In this document: positions 26,769 to 35,746 of the stretch, piece after piece | Numbering within the stretch: the stretch's first letter is position 1 | Layout: each line of letters begins with the position of its first letter | Source of the DNA: Saprospiraceae bacterium | GTDB lineage: Bacteria; Bacteroidota; Bacteroidia; Chitinophagales; Saprospiraceae | DNA: 64,000 bases | Assembly (NCBI GenBank): GCA_028280415.1 | Contig: JANQLV010000016.1 | Span: forward strand, 62,001 to 126,000 | Direction: 5' to 3' | Notes under the pieces: model-generated | What the model was told of the DNA's origin: nothing | The model's input: only the letters and a program-made list of their open reading frames with translations | Database searches by the model: none | Position numbers and translations under genes: made by a program

Positions 26769-28115
26769 ATGACCAAGCAACTTAATCAGCGACTCGTTTC
26801 CCTTGATGCATTTCGGGGATTTACTATTGCCGGAATGATTATTGTCAATACACCCGGCTCCTGGACTCACGTCTATGGCCCCTTGCTCCACGCTAACTGG
26901 CATGGCGTCACCCCGACGGACTATGTTTTCCCCTTTTTCCTTTTCATTGTAGGAGTCTCCATTGCACTGGCCTATACCAAAAGAATCCGGGCCGGTATCG
27001 ACACTTCAAGCATGATTCGCAAATTGCTCAAACGCTCGGCAATCATCTTTTTGTTAGGGGTTTTCTTATGGATAAAAGGTATGCTCAACTATTCTGACCA
27101 CGTCGTTTGGGAGTTTTTACAAAGATTACTTGTATTGTTTCTGGTTTGTGCTTTCCTGTTTTATTCGGATGATTGGAAAAAACAGGCCATCATATCCCTA
27201 TTGCTTATCGGAATAGTACTTTGGTTATTTCCGGATGGCAAACTGGCTGATATACGAATTCCCGGTGTATTACAAAGAATTGCTTTAGTCTTCCTGGCTT
27301 GTAGCCTTCTCTTTGTCCGTACAAACTGGAAAACGCAATTATGGGTCGGGATTGGCCTGTTAATCGGTTATTGGTTAATAATGGTGCTTTTACCCGTACC
27401 TATTGATGAAGTTATTCAGCAAGCGTTAGTTAGTGGTCAGGTCAAAGCCCAATCCGGTATGCTGGACATCGGGCCGATTCGAGCGATTTCTGACCATTAT
27501 ATTGCTGCTAATTTAGAACCGGGTACAAATCTACAGGCCTGGCTGGATCGGCAGCTAATTCCGGGGCGTAAATGGCAACATACCTGGGATCCGGAAGGAC
27601 TTTTAAGTACTCTTCCTGCCATTGCTTCCGGTATCTCCGGAATGTTGGTTGGCAAACTTATCATTGAAGAAAAAGATATACATAAAAAAATCAGCTGGAT
27701 TTTCTTTTTCGGCATTCTGATGTATACTTTAGGTGGCGTCTGGAAGTGGTTTTTTCCCTTCAATAAGAACCTTTGGTCGAGTTCTTTCGTATTACATACT
27801 TCCGGTTTAGCTGCAATGACACTAGCCGCAATGATGTTGATCATTGATGTAAAGGCTTGGGCAAAATGGTCTGTACTTGGCCGGGTATTCGGTGCTAATT
27901 CCATTACCGCTTATGTACTTTCCGGAATGCTCATTTTTCTGTTTTACGGAAGTGTTATGGGCATGCCCAAACTAAACACACTTTTTATGGATGGACTAAT
28001 CGCTATAGGAGCTTCAGCAAAATTAGCTTCCTTTTTATACGCTCTGATTTACATGCTCATTGTCTTCATCCCGGTTTACATCCTTTATCGAAAAAGGATT
28101 TTTATTAAAATCTAA
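26769..28115 (+). CDS. DUF5009 / heparan-alpha-glucosaminide N-acetyltransferase-like membrane protein
   Basis: The 448-residue protein has about 10-12 hydrophobic helices. It opens with the family signature RLVSLDAFRGFTIAGMIIVN, followed by NWHGVTPTDYVFPFFLFIVG, as in HGSNAT/NagX-type proteins. This family moves an acetyl group across the membrane onto amino sugars. Its position right behind a GH20 hexosaminidase suggests it handles the released amino sugar. That is an inference from context; bacterial members are poorly characterised. Confidence 0.88.
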   Translation: MTKQLNQRLVSLDAFRGFTIAGMIIVNTPGSWTHVYGPLLHANWHGVTPTDYVFPFFLFIVGVSIALAYTKRIRAGIDTSSMIRKLLKRSAIIFLLGVFLWIKGMLNYSDHVVWEFLQRLLVLFLVCAFLFYSDDWKKQAIISLLLIGIVLWLFPDGKLADIRIPGVLQRIALVFLACSLLFVRTNWKTQLWVGIGLLIGYWLIMVLLPVPIDEVIQQALVSGQVKAQSGMLDIGPIRAISDHYIAANLEPGTNLQAWLDRQLIPGRKWQHTWDPEGLLSTLPAIASGISGMLVGKLIIEEKDIHKKISWIFFFGILMYTLGGVWKWFFPFNKNLWSSSFVLHTSGLAAMTLAAMMLIIDVKAWAKWSVLGRVFGANSITAYVLSGMLIFLFYGSVMGMPKLNTLFMDGLIAIGASAKLASFLYALIYMLIVFIPVYILYRKRIFIKI

Positions 28116-28137
28116 ATACTGATACTTCATAATACAG

Positions 28138-29469
28138 ATGATGAAATACCACTTTTATTCGCTTGCTTTTTTGATTTGTTTTTCTGCTCATGCACAGGAT
28201 CATTTAAAAATGGACGGAGATATTTCCGCCGAAGCGTTCTGGTCGCAGGTTGCGATTTATACTATAGGTGATCCCATTGATTTTGAAAACCTGCAAACTA
28301 GTTTTTCCAAGGATTTTCCCGATCTAAAAATCAACACAGAGCAAAGCGATTCCAATATCTTCAATGGCGCCAGTCTTTTGCATTATAAAAATGCTCTAAC
28401 TGAATTTCCACCGCATAAACTTGAAGTGCTGCAATATTTTGCGGAAAGCTTATCGGATAGACAGAAACAATTGCTGGTCAAATCTGGCGAAGCCGCTTTA
28501 ATTGGCATTTACGGTTTTCAGAAAAATAGTTGGGTATTGAATAAAAGACTGAATCAATGGATAGCAGATTATTCGAAGGATAAAAAGTGGATAATTTTTG
28601 ATCTGCATAGCATCGAATACTTCACTCCGAAATACTGGAAATCTTCCCGACTGGATTTGTGGAAAGAGGAACACCCCCGTTTAGAAAATCAAATCAGTAT
28701 ACATGCTTACCGAAAGGAAGCCTTCTGTCGTGCTATAAGCGTGGGTATGCAGAAATTCGGATTACCGGATATAGTAGTCAATGATATCTCTTGTTATAAA
28801 ATGGATGATATGCTTCGATTCATCAACATACTGGCTCAACAATTAGCAAGTCAACCTCAGGTATACAAAAATGAGATTCTAATCGATTTAAATAAAATCA
28901 AACACAGGGATCTGCGCGATGAAACAATGGCTTCAATTTTTGAAAATGCGAAAAAGAAAGCCAGGATCAATGTAAAACCAGCCCAAAGGGAGGAAGGAGA
29001 TCCGCTTAATCAACTCATTGAAATCGACTTTAGCAATCCGGAATATGAAAACCCTCAACTTTATCAGGAATACATTTTGACTGCTTTATTCGGGAGTAAA
29101 GACGAAGTGAGCTTTATCGATCATTCTGATGCACTCCTCAAAGCCAGTAAAGAAGCCACAGCCCGACTTCCCAAACTAAAAGAACAATTTCAGAAAGGCC
29201 TCGAGCCGGGTTACTCCATTTTATTAAAAGCACCTTTTATAGATGATGATGGTTCAAATGAATGGATGTGGATTGAAGTCATTCACTGGGAATCCGAAAC
29301 TATAGAAGGAATTTTGCAAAACGAACCTTACAATATAAAAAAACTAAAAGCCGGAGCTAAAGTTAAAGCCCGGCAATCAGATGTTTTTGATTATATCTTA
29401 TACTTGCCCGATGGTACATACGAAGGGAATACTACCGGAGCCATCATCCAACAAACACAAGGAGGTTAA
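28138..29469 (+). CDS. Secreted protein with C-terminal DUF2314 domain
   Basis: The 443-residue protein begins with a signal peptide (MMKYHFYSLAFLICFSAHAQ). The central region (about 30-330) has no recognised motif, though it resembles DUF4026-like architecture. The last 110 residues carry the DUF2314 pattern: GSNEWMWIEVIHWESETIEG, LQNEPYNIKKLKAGAKVK and DVFDYILYLPDGTYEGN. The function of DUF2314 is unknown. It begins 23 bp after the membrane acyltransferase gene and ends just before a small gene on the same strand. Confidence 0.75.
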   Translation: MMKYHFYSLAFLICFSAHAQDHLKMDGDISAEAFWSQVAIYTIGDPIDFENLQTSFSKDFPDLKINTEQSDSNIFNGASLLHYKNALTEFPPHKLEVLQYFAESLSDRQKQLLVKSGEAALIGIYGFQKNSWVLNKRLNQWIADYSKDKKWIIFDLHSIEYFTPKYWKSSRLDLWKEEHPRLENQISIHAYRKEAFCRAISVGMQKFGLPDIVVNDISCYKMDDMLRFINILAQQLASQPQVYKNEILIDLNKIKHRDLRDETMASIFENAKKKARINVKPAQREEGDPLNQLIEIDFSNPEYENPQLYQEYILTALFGSKDEVSFIDHSDALLKASKEATARLPKLKEQFQKGLEPGYSILLKAPFIDDDGSNEWMWIEVIHWESETIEGILQNEPYNIKKLKAGAKVKARQSDVFDYILYLPDGTYEGNTTGAIIQQTQGG

Positions 29470-29491
29470 ATAATTTTTTAAAACTTGAATT

Positions 29492-29815
29492 ATGTACGAA
29501 AAAAATCTAATGCTCTACGACAAATTGGTTGCTGCAAATCCCGATATCGAAAGAAAAGGTAAAACGATGCCTTATACTTCGGCGAATGGTTATATGTTTT
29601 CGCTATTGAATAAAGACGGAGAAATAGGGATTCGTTTACCAAAAGCAACTCAAAAAAAATTAGCGGAGCAATATCAGGCGGGACCTTTTAAATCTCACGG
29701 AGCAACGATGAGGGATTATGTCTGTATGAACGAATCTCTATTGAATGATTTTGATCAATTATCTGCCCTTTTGGAAGAAGGCCATCAGTTTGTGCAAAGC
29801 CTTCCTCCAAAATAG
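29492..29815 (+). CDS. Small TfoX-N-like / MmcQ-like cytoplasmic protein
   Basis: The 107-residue protein has MPYTSANGYMFSLLNKDGEIGIRL in the middle and GATMRDYVCMNESLL near the end. This pattern resembles small TfoX N-terminal-like or YjbR-like alpha/beta domains, but I am not certain of the family. No signal peptide is seen. It follows the DUF2314 gene by 22 bp and is convergent with a minus-strand gene 15 bp away. Confidence 0.55.
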   Translation: MYEKNLMLYDKLVAANPDIERKGKTMPYTSANGYMFSLLNKDGEIGIRLPKATQKKLAEQYQAGPFKSHGATMRDYVCMNESLLNDFDQLSALLEEGHQFVQSLPPK

Positions 29816-29829
29816 ACAAACGATTAGCT

Positions 29830-30573
29830 CTACTGACCAACTTTAACCACTTTCTCCGTCAGTACCGATTCTCCAATCCAGGCCTTTACAAAATAAATCC
29901 CGGCAGATAATCCTCTCATATTGAACCGAACATTCCTGGACAGGATAGCATTTTGCTCTGCAACTAATCGACCGGATAGATCAAACAGGCTTACGCGCTC
30001 GGGCATCTGTTCGGATACGATAGAAATATTCGCTACATCCTGTACCGGATTCGGTAAAACTTTTAGATAGGTTTCTGAAATTTCCAACTCGGGATTCGTG
30101 CTGACTGGTGTCCCCAGGGTGAAACGAATCTCGGACAAGCCCGTACATTCAGGATCTCCCCAATTCGACAAAGCCGTAATCAAAACGTATCGAGCCTGGG
30201 TATTATCAAAAGACGGCCCGGGGACGCCTTGGTACTTATAAGAAGCCGGTGCTTCATCTATTACAAAGGTGTCCAGAGTAAACCATTCTTGCCCATTCAG
30301 TGAATAATCAATCACTGCTTCCTGAATACCGGCTTCTTTTCTGCTCCAGGTGTTCAAATTCCAGATATGTGTTGAATCCAAAACGTATTCATAGCCCAGG
30401 TCGTACATGATCCAGTGACTTGCCGGACGAGCCGAATTTGGATTAGCTGAAATTTCACAGGAAACCCAACTGTCCTTCGCAAAAGGGGTATGCAGATCAT
30501 CCAGGCACTGCCCATACAAAGAAGTGCCTAAAAATGCTGTTATTAATAATGCAAAGAAATATTTATTTTTCAT
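29830..30573 (-). CDS. T9SS type A protein with discoidin (F5/8C)-like domain
   Basis: The ATG at 30573 gives a good signal peptide (MKNKYFFALLITAFLGTSLYGQ); the frame runs 25 residues further upstream without one. A galactose-binding-like (F5/8 type C) domain covers about 25-155, with SHWIMYDLGYEYVLDSTHIW and ARYVLITALSNWGDPECTGLSEIRF (shown in part: WGDPECTGLSEIRF). The final 80 residues are a T9SS type A sorting domain (YLKVLPNPVQDVANI ... EKVVKVGQ). It should be exported to the cell surface, perhaps binding glycans. It is the last gene of a DUF1800-DUF1501 cluster. Confidence 0.8.
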   Translation of the reverse strand: MKNKYFFALLITAFLGTSLYGQCLDDLHTPFAKDSWVSCEISANPNSARPASHWIMYDLGYEYVLDSTHIWNLNTWSRKEAGIQEAVIDYSLNGQEWFTLDTFVIDEAPASYKYQGVPGPSFDNTQARYVLITALSNWGDPECTGLSEIRFTLGTPVSTNPELEISETYLKVLPNPVQDVANISIVSEQMPERVSLFDLSGRLVAEQNAILSRNVRFNMRGLSAGIYFVKAWIGESVLTEKVVKVGQ

Positions 30574-30644
30574 TTTATTTTTTTTAATAATTCTAAAAAA
30601 CACTAGCTGCCCTTTCCAACTTGACAAATTATATCTTAAGCGCA

Positions 30645-32039
30645 TCATAACTGCATAAACCCTATCGGATTATCCCCTGATCCAACAGAATAGAAATTAC
30701 CAATGTTAGGCAGTAGTAGAGGAAGGTCAAAGGCAGAAACTCCAAACCACAAAGCCAGTTCTGCAAAGTATTCATCGGCACTGGTCGTAGGGATAAAAAT
30801 TCCTCCGCCAATTTCCACTTCACTACCAAAGGCCAGGTTCGGATAAGTACCATAGATTTCTTTTCCATTCACCGCACCTCCCATTACCATCGCATTTCCG
30901 CCCCAGGCATGATCGGTTCCATTTCCATTAGAGATCAAAGACCGCGCAAAATCAGAAATTGTAAAAGTTGTAACGCAATCGTTCATATTGATCTCATCCA
31001 GTGCATTATAAAACTCGCTCAAACCAGTACTAAGTACAGTAAGCAGTTCCTCGTGATTATTCAACAACTCATCATGGTTGTCAAAACCTCCAATGCTGAG
31101 GAAGAACGTTTGTCTGCTCATACCCAATGCCTCCTGGGCTGCAATTGTACGTGCAATCATATGCAGACTTTCGGAGACATAATTGCTTGAGAAGGAAGTA
31201 GTAAAAGGATCAACCTGAGCAATGGCTTCATTAAATTGCTCATTACTCGAAATAGAATTCTTAATAATATTAGCATAAGATTGTTTGAATACATCCTGAT
31301 ACTGCTGATTAAGCAGACTATTCACACCGGATGTCAACAGTTGATGGAAGGGATCTGTATCATTATATCCAAGTACCCCAACACCTCCGGTATCCGAGTT
31401 GATGGAATAAGCATATGCATTATCTCCGGATTGGTAAATATTATTTCCGCTTAATGAAATATTCATCGAAATACTCTGATTGCTATTCATCGACTGGAGA
31501 ATATCGGCCATTTTCCCGCCCCAGCCGGTATTGGATCGATCTTGGGGTATCGAGGTTTGCCAGTGCATCACCTGATCAGAATGGGAAAGCAAACCAACCG
31601 GTATCTGTACTGTCCCATCCTGGAGTTGTTGTTTGGTCGTAGGTTCTACCAGTGTTCCCACATTGGAAATGAAAGCTACTTTTCCTTGTTCAAAAAGCTC
31701 GTGCATCTGAGACATAGCCGGGTGCAGCCCCAGAGATGTTCCCGGAGTGATTGGATTCAGTCCCAGGATATCATTCTGGGGAATCGCTAAATTGCTTCTT
31801 ACTGTTGTATATTCAGAATATTCATCTCCATTCGGGATTAACATATTGAAGGAATCATTTCCGCCCGACAGCAGGATACAGACCATCGCCTTATAATCTC
31901 CGGTTGGTTTTACCATCGGACTGGATAAAGAATTTGCCATCCCTAAATTGAGAATTGAAGAAAGTAAAGTAGTAGATCCAATCGCTGCACAGGATGCCTC
32001 TCCAAAAAATTTTCTTCTTGATATATTTCTTTTAGACAT
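30645..32039 (-). CDS. DUF1501 family protein with Tat-type signal
   Basis: The 464-residue protein starts MSKRNISRRKFFGEASC, a twin-arginine signal (RRKFF). The DUF1501 core has MVCILLSGGNDSFNMLIPN, SLGLHPAMSQMHELFEQGK, FLSIGGFDNHDELLNNHEEL and ISDFARSL, all typical of this sulfatase-related fold. It should act in the periplasm or outside. Its substrate is unknown. It is 82 bp downstream of the DUF1800 gene, the usual pairing in Bacteroidota and Planctomycetota. Confidence 0.9.
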   Translation of the reverse strand: MSKRNISRRKFFGEASCAAIGSTTLLSSILNLGMANSLSSPMVKPTGDYKAMVCILLSGGNDSFNMLIPNGDEYSEYTTVRSNLAIPQNDILGLNPITPGTSLGLHPAMSQMHELFEQGKVAFISNVGTLVEPTTKQQLQDGTVQIPVGLLSHSDQVMHWQTSIPQDRSNTGWGGKMADILQSMNSNQSISMNISLSGNNIYQSGDNAYAYSINSDTGGVGVLGYNDTDPFHQLLTSGVNSLLNQQYQDVFKQSYANIIKNSISSNEQFNEAIAQVDPFTTSFSSNYVSESLHMIARTIAAQEALGMSRQTFFLSIGGFDNHDELLNNHEELLTVLSTGLSEFYNALDEINMNDCVTTFTISDFARSLISNGNGTDHAWGGNAMVMGGAVNGKEIYGTYPNLAFGSEVEIGGGIFIPTTSADEYFAELALWFGVSAFDLPLLLPNIGNFYSVGSGDNPIGFMQL

Positions 32040-32121
32040 GATTATTTTTTTAAAATTTTAAATTAAAACGCCTCAGATACATTCGTCAACTCAGAAAGCC
32101 TTGTTGCCTCTGTTCTCTACC

Positions 32122-33906
32122 CTACTTCATTACTGCAAAATCAGGTGACACCATTGTAAGGTAAAATGCCATTTTTAAAAGGAACTCCGGAAAGTCTACC
32201 AGTGGCGCACTGGAAGCGGAAATGATATCCCTGGTCTCTTGCGACATATTGCCATGAACCAGCACCATATCCAGATAATCTACCACTGCATTAGCATCTG
32301 TATTAATATCTTCCAAATCAGGAATAAACAAATAAGCTTTATAATCCTCAAGAATTCCCAAAGCATCAAATTGCTGTTCCGGGACTTCATTATAAAAATC
32401 TAAAAGCGCCATATAATAGGTCCAGTTCAAATAGCCTGCGGAGGTAGAAGAATTAAATATCTGAAATTCCGGTGCGGTGAGATTGGCATCGGCAATTTCG
32501 CTGTTAGGTTGATAATCCGGTAAAAAGAAGTTGAATACAGTCGGAGAATGCAGAGGGAACTGATCCGTTAAATATTCGAAAGCAAAGCCTCTGTGCCAAA
32601 ACCATTCAGCATTGGTCTCCGCTCTCAGTCCCCTGACAAATTGTGTATAGCGCTGGATCGGTTCTTTTAATTTTCCGTTACTGGGATGGTTAATCCAGTC
32701 ACAATCACGCGCTTCTATATCCATTAGAATAGCCTGAACGACCGCTTTTAAATCTCCGCGTACACCGCTTCCATTGTCATTAAAAACAGTCGCCACACGC
32801 TCCACATATTCGGGAGTTGGATTAGACTTCACCAAACGCTTGATCAGCAGGTTACTAATAAAGGGCCCGACATTAGGATGATTAAACAGAATATCAATTG
32901 CATCTTCGATATCTTCCAGCCCACTTTGCCCGGCCGGTATAGTATAATCATCTAAAATGATCTTTTGCCCCGGCTCGTGGAAGAATGGGTACATCGTCAT
33001 CGGCAAGGTCGGATCAACAAAGAAAAATGGTACGCCAAAGGATGGGTCTTGAGGAATATTATCATCTACCCAATCCGTCATCCCCAATCCTGTAAATACT
33101 TTGGCCAATTCCTGAATATCGTCGTTGTCATAGGTGGGAATATGTTGCCCTTCGTTATCTATTTTCCGGCTACCGTCAAGGTTAAGCTCATACAAGCCAA
33201 TCGTAAACAGCTGCATGATCTCCCGGGCATAATTTTCATCAGGTTCTGTATTGGTAATTGGATTGGCCCTAGGATTATTAAAGTGGCTTAAATAAAAACC
33301 CATTACCGGATGCAGCGTTACATCGTAGAGCAAATCTCTATAATTGCCAAAAGCATTTTCCGATAACATATCGTAATAACTAGCCAATCCATAGCCTCTT
33401 TGGAAAAGATCGGAATCTGAAGAAACTACCAATATTTCACTCAAAGCCAATGCGACCCGATGCCTCAACACATCCGATTCGGTCTGAACGACATGAGACC
33501 AGGCATAGCGGAAATGCTCGGTCGTTACTTCGTATAAATCAGGATCCAGGCCAAGTTGAATGTAATAATCGTAATAGATTGCATCAATAGCTTCCAAAGT
33601 AGCTGAATAAGAAGTAGCGGGCAGATCGAACTGCTCTTCCAGCCAGGCTTCGAATCCTATCGAATCTACATAGATGAGTTCTTCCAGGTTGGCACCCAAA
33701 GCAGCATGAGACATAAATCTCGAAGCTCCGGCCAAATCTTTTCCGTGCCCGGCACCATTAATGGTCAAATCGTCATCACTTTCCTGACTGCTGCTGCTTA
33801 CAATCACACCTTCGCTATGACCAGTACCAATATAATCATTGTAAATTTGAGCATTTGAAAGTAGAGACAAGATTAAAAAGAGGGGTAAAATTGATATTCT
33901 TTTCAT
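32122..33906 (-). CDS. DUF1800 family secreted protein
   Basis: The ATG at 33906 gives the standard signal (MKRISILPLFLILSLLSNAQ); an ATG at 33927 would add seven residues. DUF1800 signatures are present: ASRFMSHAALGANLEEL, LALSEILVVS, MLSENAFGNYRDLLYDVTLHP-type run, NYAREIMQLFTIGLYELN, VFTGLGMTDW and SPTVFNFFLPDY. The last residues (VSPDFAVMK) are also typical. It is probably periplasmic, with unknown function. It heads the minus-strand cluster with DUF1501 and a discoidin T9SS protein, and is divergent from the ECF sigma gene. Confidence 0.9.
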   Translation of the reverse strand: MKRISILPLFLILSLLSNAQIYNDYIGTGHSEGVIVSSSSQESDDDLTINGAGHGKDLAGASRFMSHAALGANLEELIYVDSIGFEAWLEEQFDLPATSYSATLEAIDAIYYDYYIQLGLDPDLYEVTTEHFRYAWSHVVQTESDVLRHRVALALSEILVVSSDSDLFQRGYGLASYYDMLSENAFGNYRDLLYDVTLHPVMGFYLSHFNNPRANPITNTEPDENYAREIMQLFTIGLYELNLDGSRKIDNEGQHIPTYDNDDIQELAKVFTGLGMTDWVDDNIPQDPSFGVPFFFVDPTLPMTMYPFFHEPGQKIILDDYTIPAGQSGLEDIEDAIDILFNHPNVGPFISNLLIKRLVKSNPTPEYVERVATVFNDNGSGVRGDLKAVVQAILMDIEARDCDWINHPSNGKLKEPIQRYTQFVRGLRAETNAEWFWHRGFAFEYLTDQFPLHSPTVFNFFLPDYQPNSEIADANLTAPEFQIFNSSTSAGYLNWTYYMALLDFYNEVPEQQFDALGILEDYKAYLFIPDLEDINTDANAVVDYLDMVLVHGNMSQETRDIISASSAPLVDFPEFLLKMAFYLTMVSPDFAVMK

Positions 33907-34136
33907 AAATCCGGTTTTTCTTTTCAAAAAATGAGTCCGTACATATTGTATGACAAAAGATACTCCATTTACCCTACCGGTGAAAGGATTTTTTTGAAAA
34001 GATTTATCAAATTCCCGTTTTTTCTCCCCTGACCATGCTAAACAAAGTTTAGGCTCCCGCTTTAAACCATTTCATTAAAATACGATCCAAGAGAAATAAC
34101 ATACTTTTTCATACCTTGGCATTCAATAATTTTTTG

Positions 34137-34652
34137 ATGAAAACAGATAAACGAGTCTCCATTTGTAATGATCAATACTTTGATCGTGTTTATCAGGAAC
34201 AGGTAGACAGTTTATACCGCTTTATTTATTACAAATGCGGCAGTAAATCACAAGCTGAAGACATTGTACAGGAAGCTTTTCTCAAACTCTGGGAAAATTG
34301 TGCAAAAGTAGCAGTAGAAAAAGTCTCCGGTTTTTTATTTACCACATCAAAAAATATTTTCATCAATAAAATCAATCGGCAAAAAGTCGAAATGCGCTTT
34401 GAAAGCCAGATCATGCAAAAAGCGGAAAAAGAAAATCCGGAGTATATTTTTCAACAAAAAGAATTTGAAAAGCAACTTCACCAGGCAATTAGCCAACTTC
34501 CGGAACATCAAAGAATCGTATTCCTGATGAATAGAATAGACCAACTTAAGTACCGCGAAATTGCTGAAAAACTGGAAATCAGCCAGAAAGCCGTTGAAAA
34601 ACGGATGCATAATGCCTTGCTGACTTTGAGAAAACTACACAAAAAGATATAG
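34137..34652 (+). CDS. ECF sigma factor (FecI-like)
   Basis: The 172-residue protein shows sigma-2 (YRFIYYKCGSKSQAEDIVQEAFLKLWEN) as VQEAFLKLWE and sigma-4 (LPEHQRIVFLMNRIDQLKYREIAEKLEIS...VEKRMHNALLTLRK) as KYREIAEKLEISQKAVEKRM. The frame opens at a TTG seven codons earlier, but the ATG at 34137 is preferred. It directs RNA polymerase to its own target promoters. It precedes FecR and a STN-TonB receptor, so it is the cytoplasmic end of a cell-surface signalling system. Confidence 0.9.
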   Translation: MKTDKRVSICNDQYFDRVYQEQVDSLYRFIYYKCGSKSQAEDIVQEAFLKLWENCAKVAVEKVSGFLFTTSKNIFINKINRQKVEMRFESQIMQKAEKENPEYIFQQKEFEKQLHQAISQLPEHQRIVFLMNRIDQLKYREIAEKLEISQKAVEKRMHNALLTLRKLHKKI

Positions 34653-34753
34653 CGACAGGTAGGGTAAAGAGGCTTGTATTTGTCAATAAAGAAAATGTGA
34701 CTGCTTCCAAAAACCGAAAACACCTGCAAATTCATATTTTTTAACTACTTCGG

Positions 34754-35680
34754 ATGAAAGAAGATTTATTACAGGATGATACCTTTTTGGCCCGGTGGCT
34801 GGCAGGAGAATTGACGGAATCTGAAATGCAACAATTCCGAATGCATCCCGATTATATTTATTTCGAACAGCTTGCCCGGACCTCAAAAAATCTGGCTGTA
34901 CCACAGATTGACAAACAAAAGGTACTCGCTAATATTAAGCGCCAGAAATCAACTAATCCTAAAACAAGTCCTACTCGTACTTTTTTCTCCCGAAGATTTT
35001 TTATTCCAGCTGCCGCTATGCTATTTTTGATTATCGGTTATTTCGCAATCTTCCATCCATCGGATATGTTACTTTCAACCGGTGTCGGGGAGCAATTGAC
35101 TCATACACTTCCGGATGATTCAAAGATTTACCTCAATGCCAATGCACAAATCTCCTACGATCCGAAAAAATTTACCCAACAACGAATAATTAAATTGGAA
35201 GGAGAAGCCCTTTTCGAAGTCAGCAAAGGAAATAGTTTTATCGTAAAAACAAATTACGGTCAGGTAGAGGTATTGGGAACAGTATTTTCGGTATATTCGA
35301 GAAATAATGTTTTACTCGTTTCCTGTAAAAGCGGTCAGGTTCAGGTAAGCGATCAATCCCAAAATCACCATATTCTGGAAAAGGGAGACCGGATCAGAAC
35401 TATCGCCGGTATCTTGCAGCATAAAGAGTCTGTAAGCCCGGAAAGTATCGGAACGTGGAAAGAAGGAAAATCTTCTTTTGACAGCGAAGAACTTCAAATT
35501 GTTGCTACTACACTAGAACAACAGTTTGGTATTTCAATTGAACTGAATGCTTCTTTGGCCCGGGAAAGATTTTCCGGTAGTTTTTTGCACAAGGACCTGG
35601 ATACCGCTTTAAAAATGGTTTTTGACCCAATGGGGCTGAAGTACAATAAATCAGCCAATGGGGTTTATATTATACAATAA
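34754..35680 (+). CDS. FecR-family anti-sigma factor
   Basis: The 308-residue protein has a cytoplasmic N-terminal part with FLARWLAGELTESE, the sigma-binding region. One TM helix follows (about 79-96, FFIPAAAMLFLIIGYFAIF). The periplasmic FecR domain (VGEQLTHTLPDDSKIYLNANAQISYDPKKF, seen as LPDDSKIYLNANAQISYDP) and a C-terminal secretin/STN-like segment (LEQQFGISIELNASLARERF) complete it. It should hold the adjacent ECF sigma factor inactive until the receptor is occupied. It is transcribed with the sigma gene across a 101-bp gap. Confidence 0.9.
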   Translation: MKEDLLQDDTFLARWLAGELTESEMQQFRMHPDYIYFEQLARTSKNLAVPQIDKQKVLANIKRQKSTNPKTSPTRTFFSRRFFIPAAAMLFLIIGYFAIFHPSDMLLSTGVGEQLTHTLPDDSKIYLNANAQISYDPKKFTQQRIIKLEGEALFEVSKGNSFIVKTNYGQVEVLGTVFSVYSRNNVLLVSCKSGQVQVSDQSQNHHILEKGDRIRTIAGILQHKESVSPESIGTWKEGKSSFDSEELQIVATTLEQQFGISIELNASLARERFSGSFLHKDLDTALKMVFDPMGLKYNKSANGVYIIQ

Positions 35681-35746
35681 GATATTTTCGTTATTTGAGC
35701 ATTAAATTTTGCACAGGAAGGCCCAAATGACGTAAAAGTTTTACTC

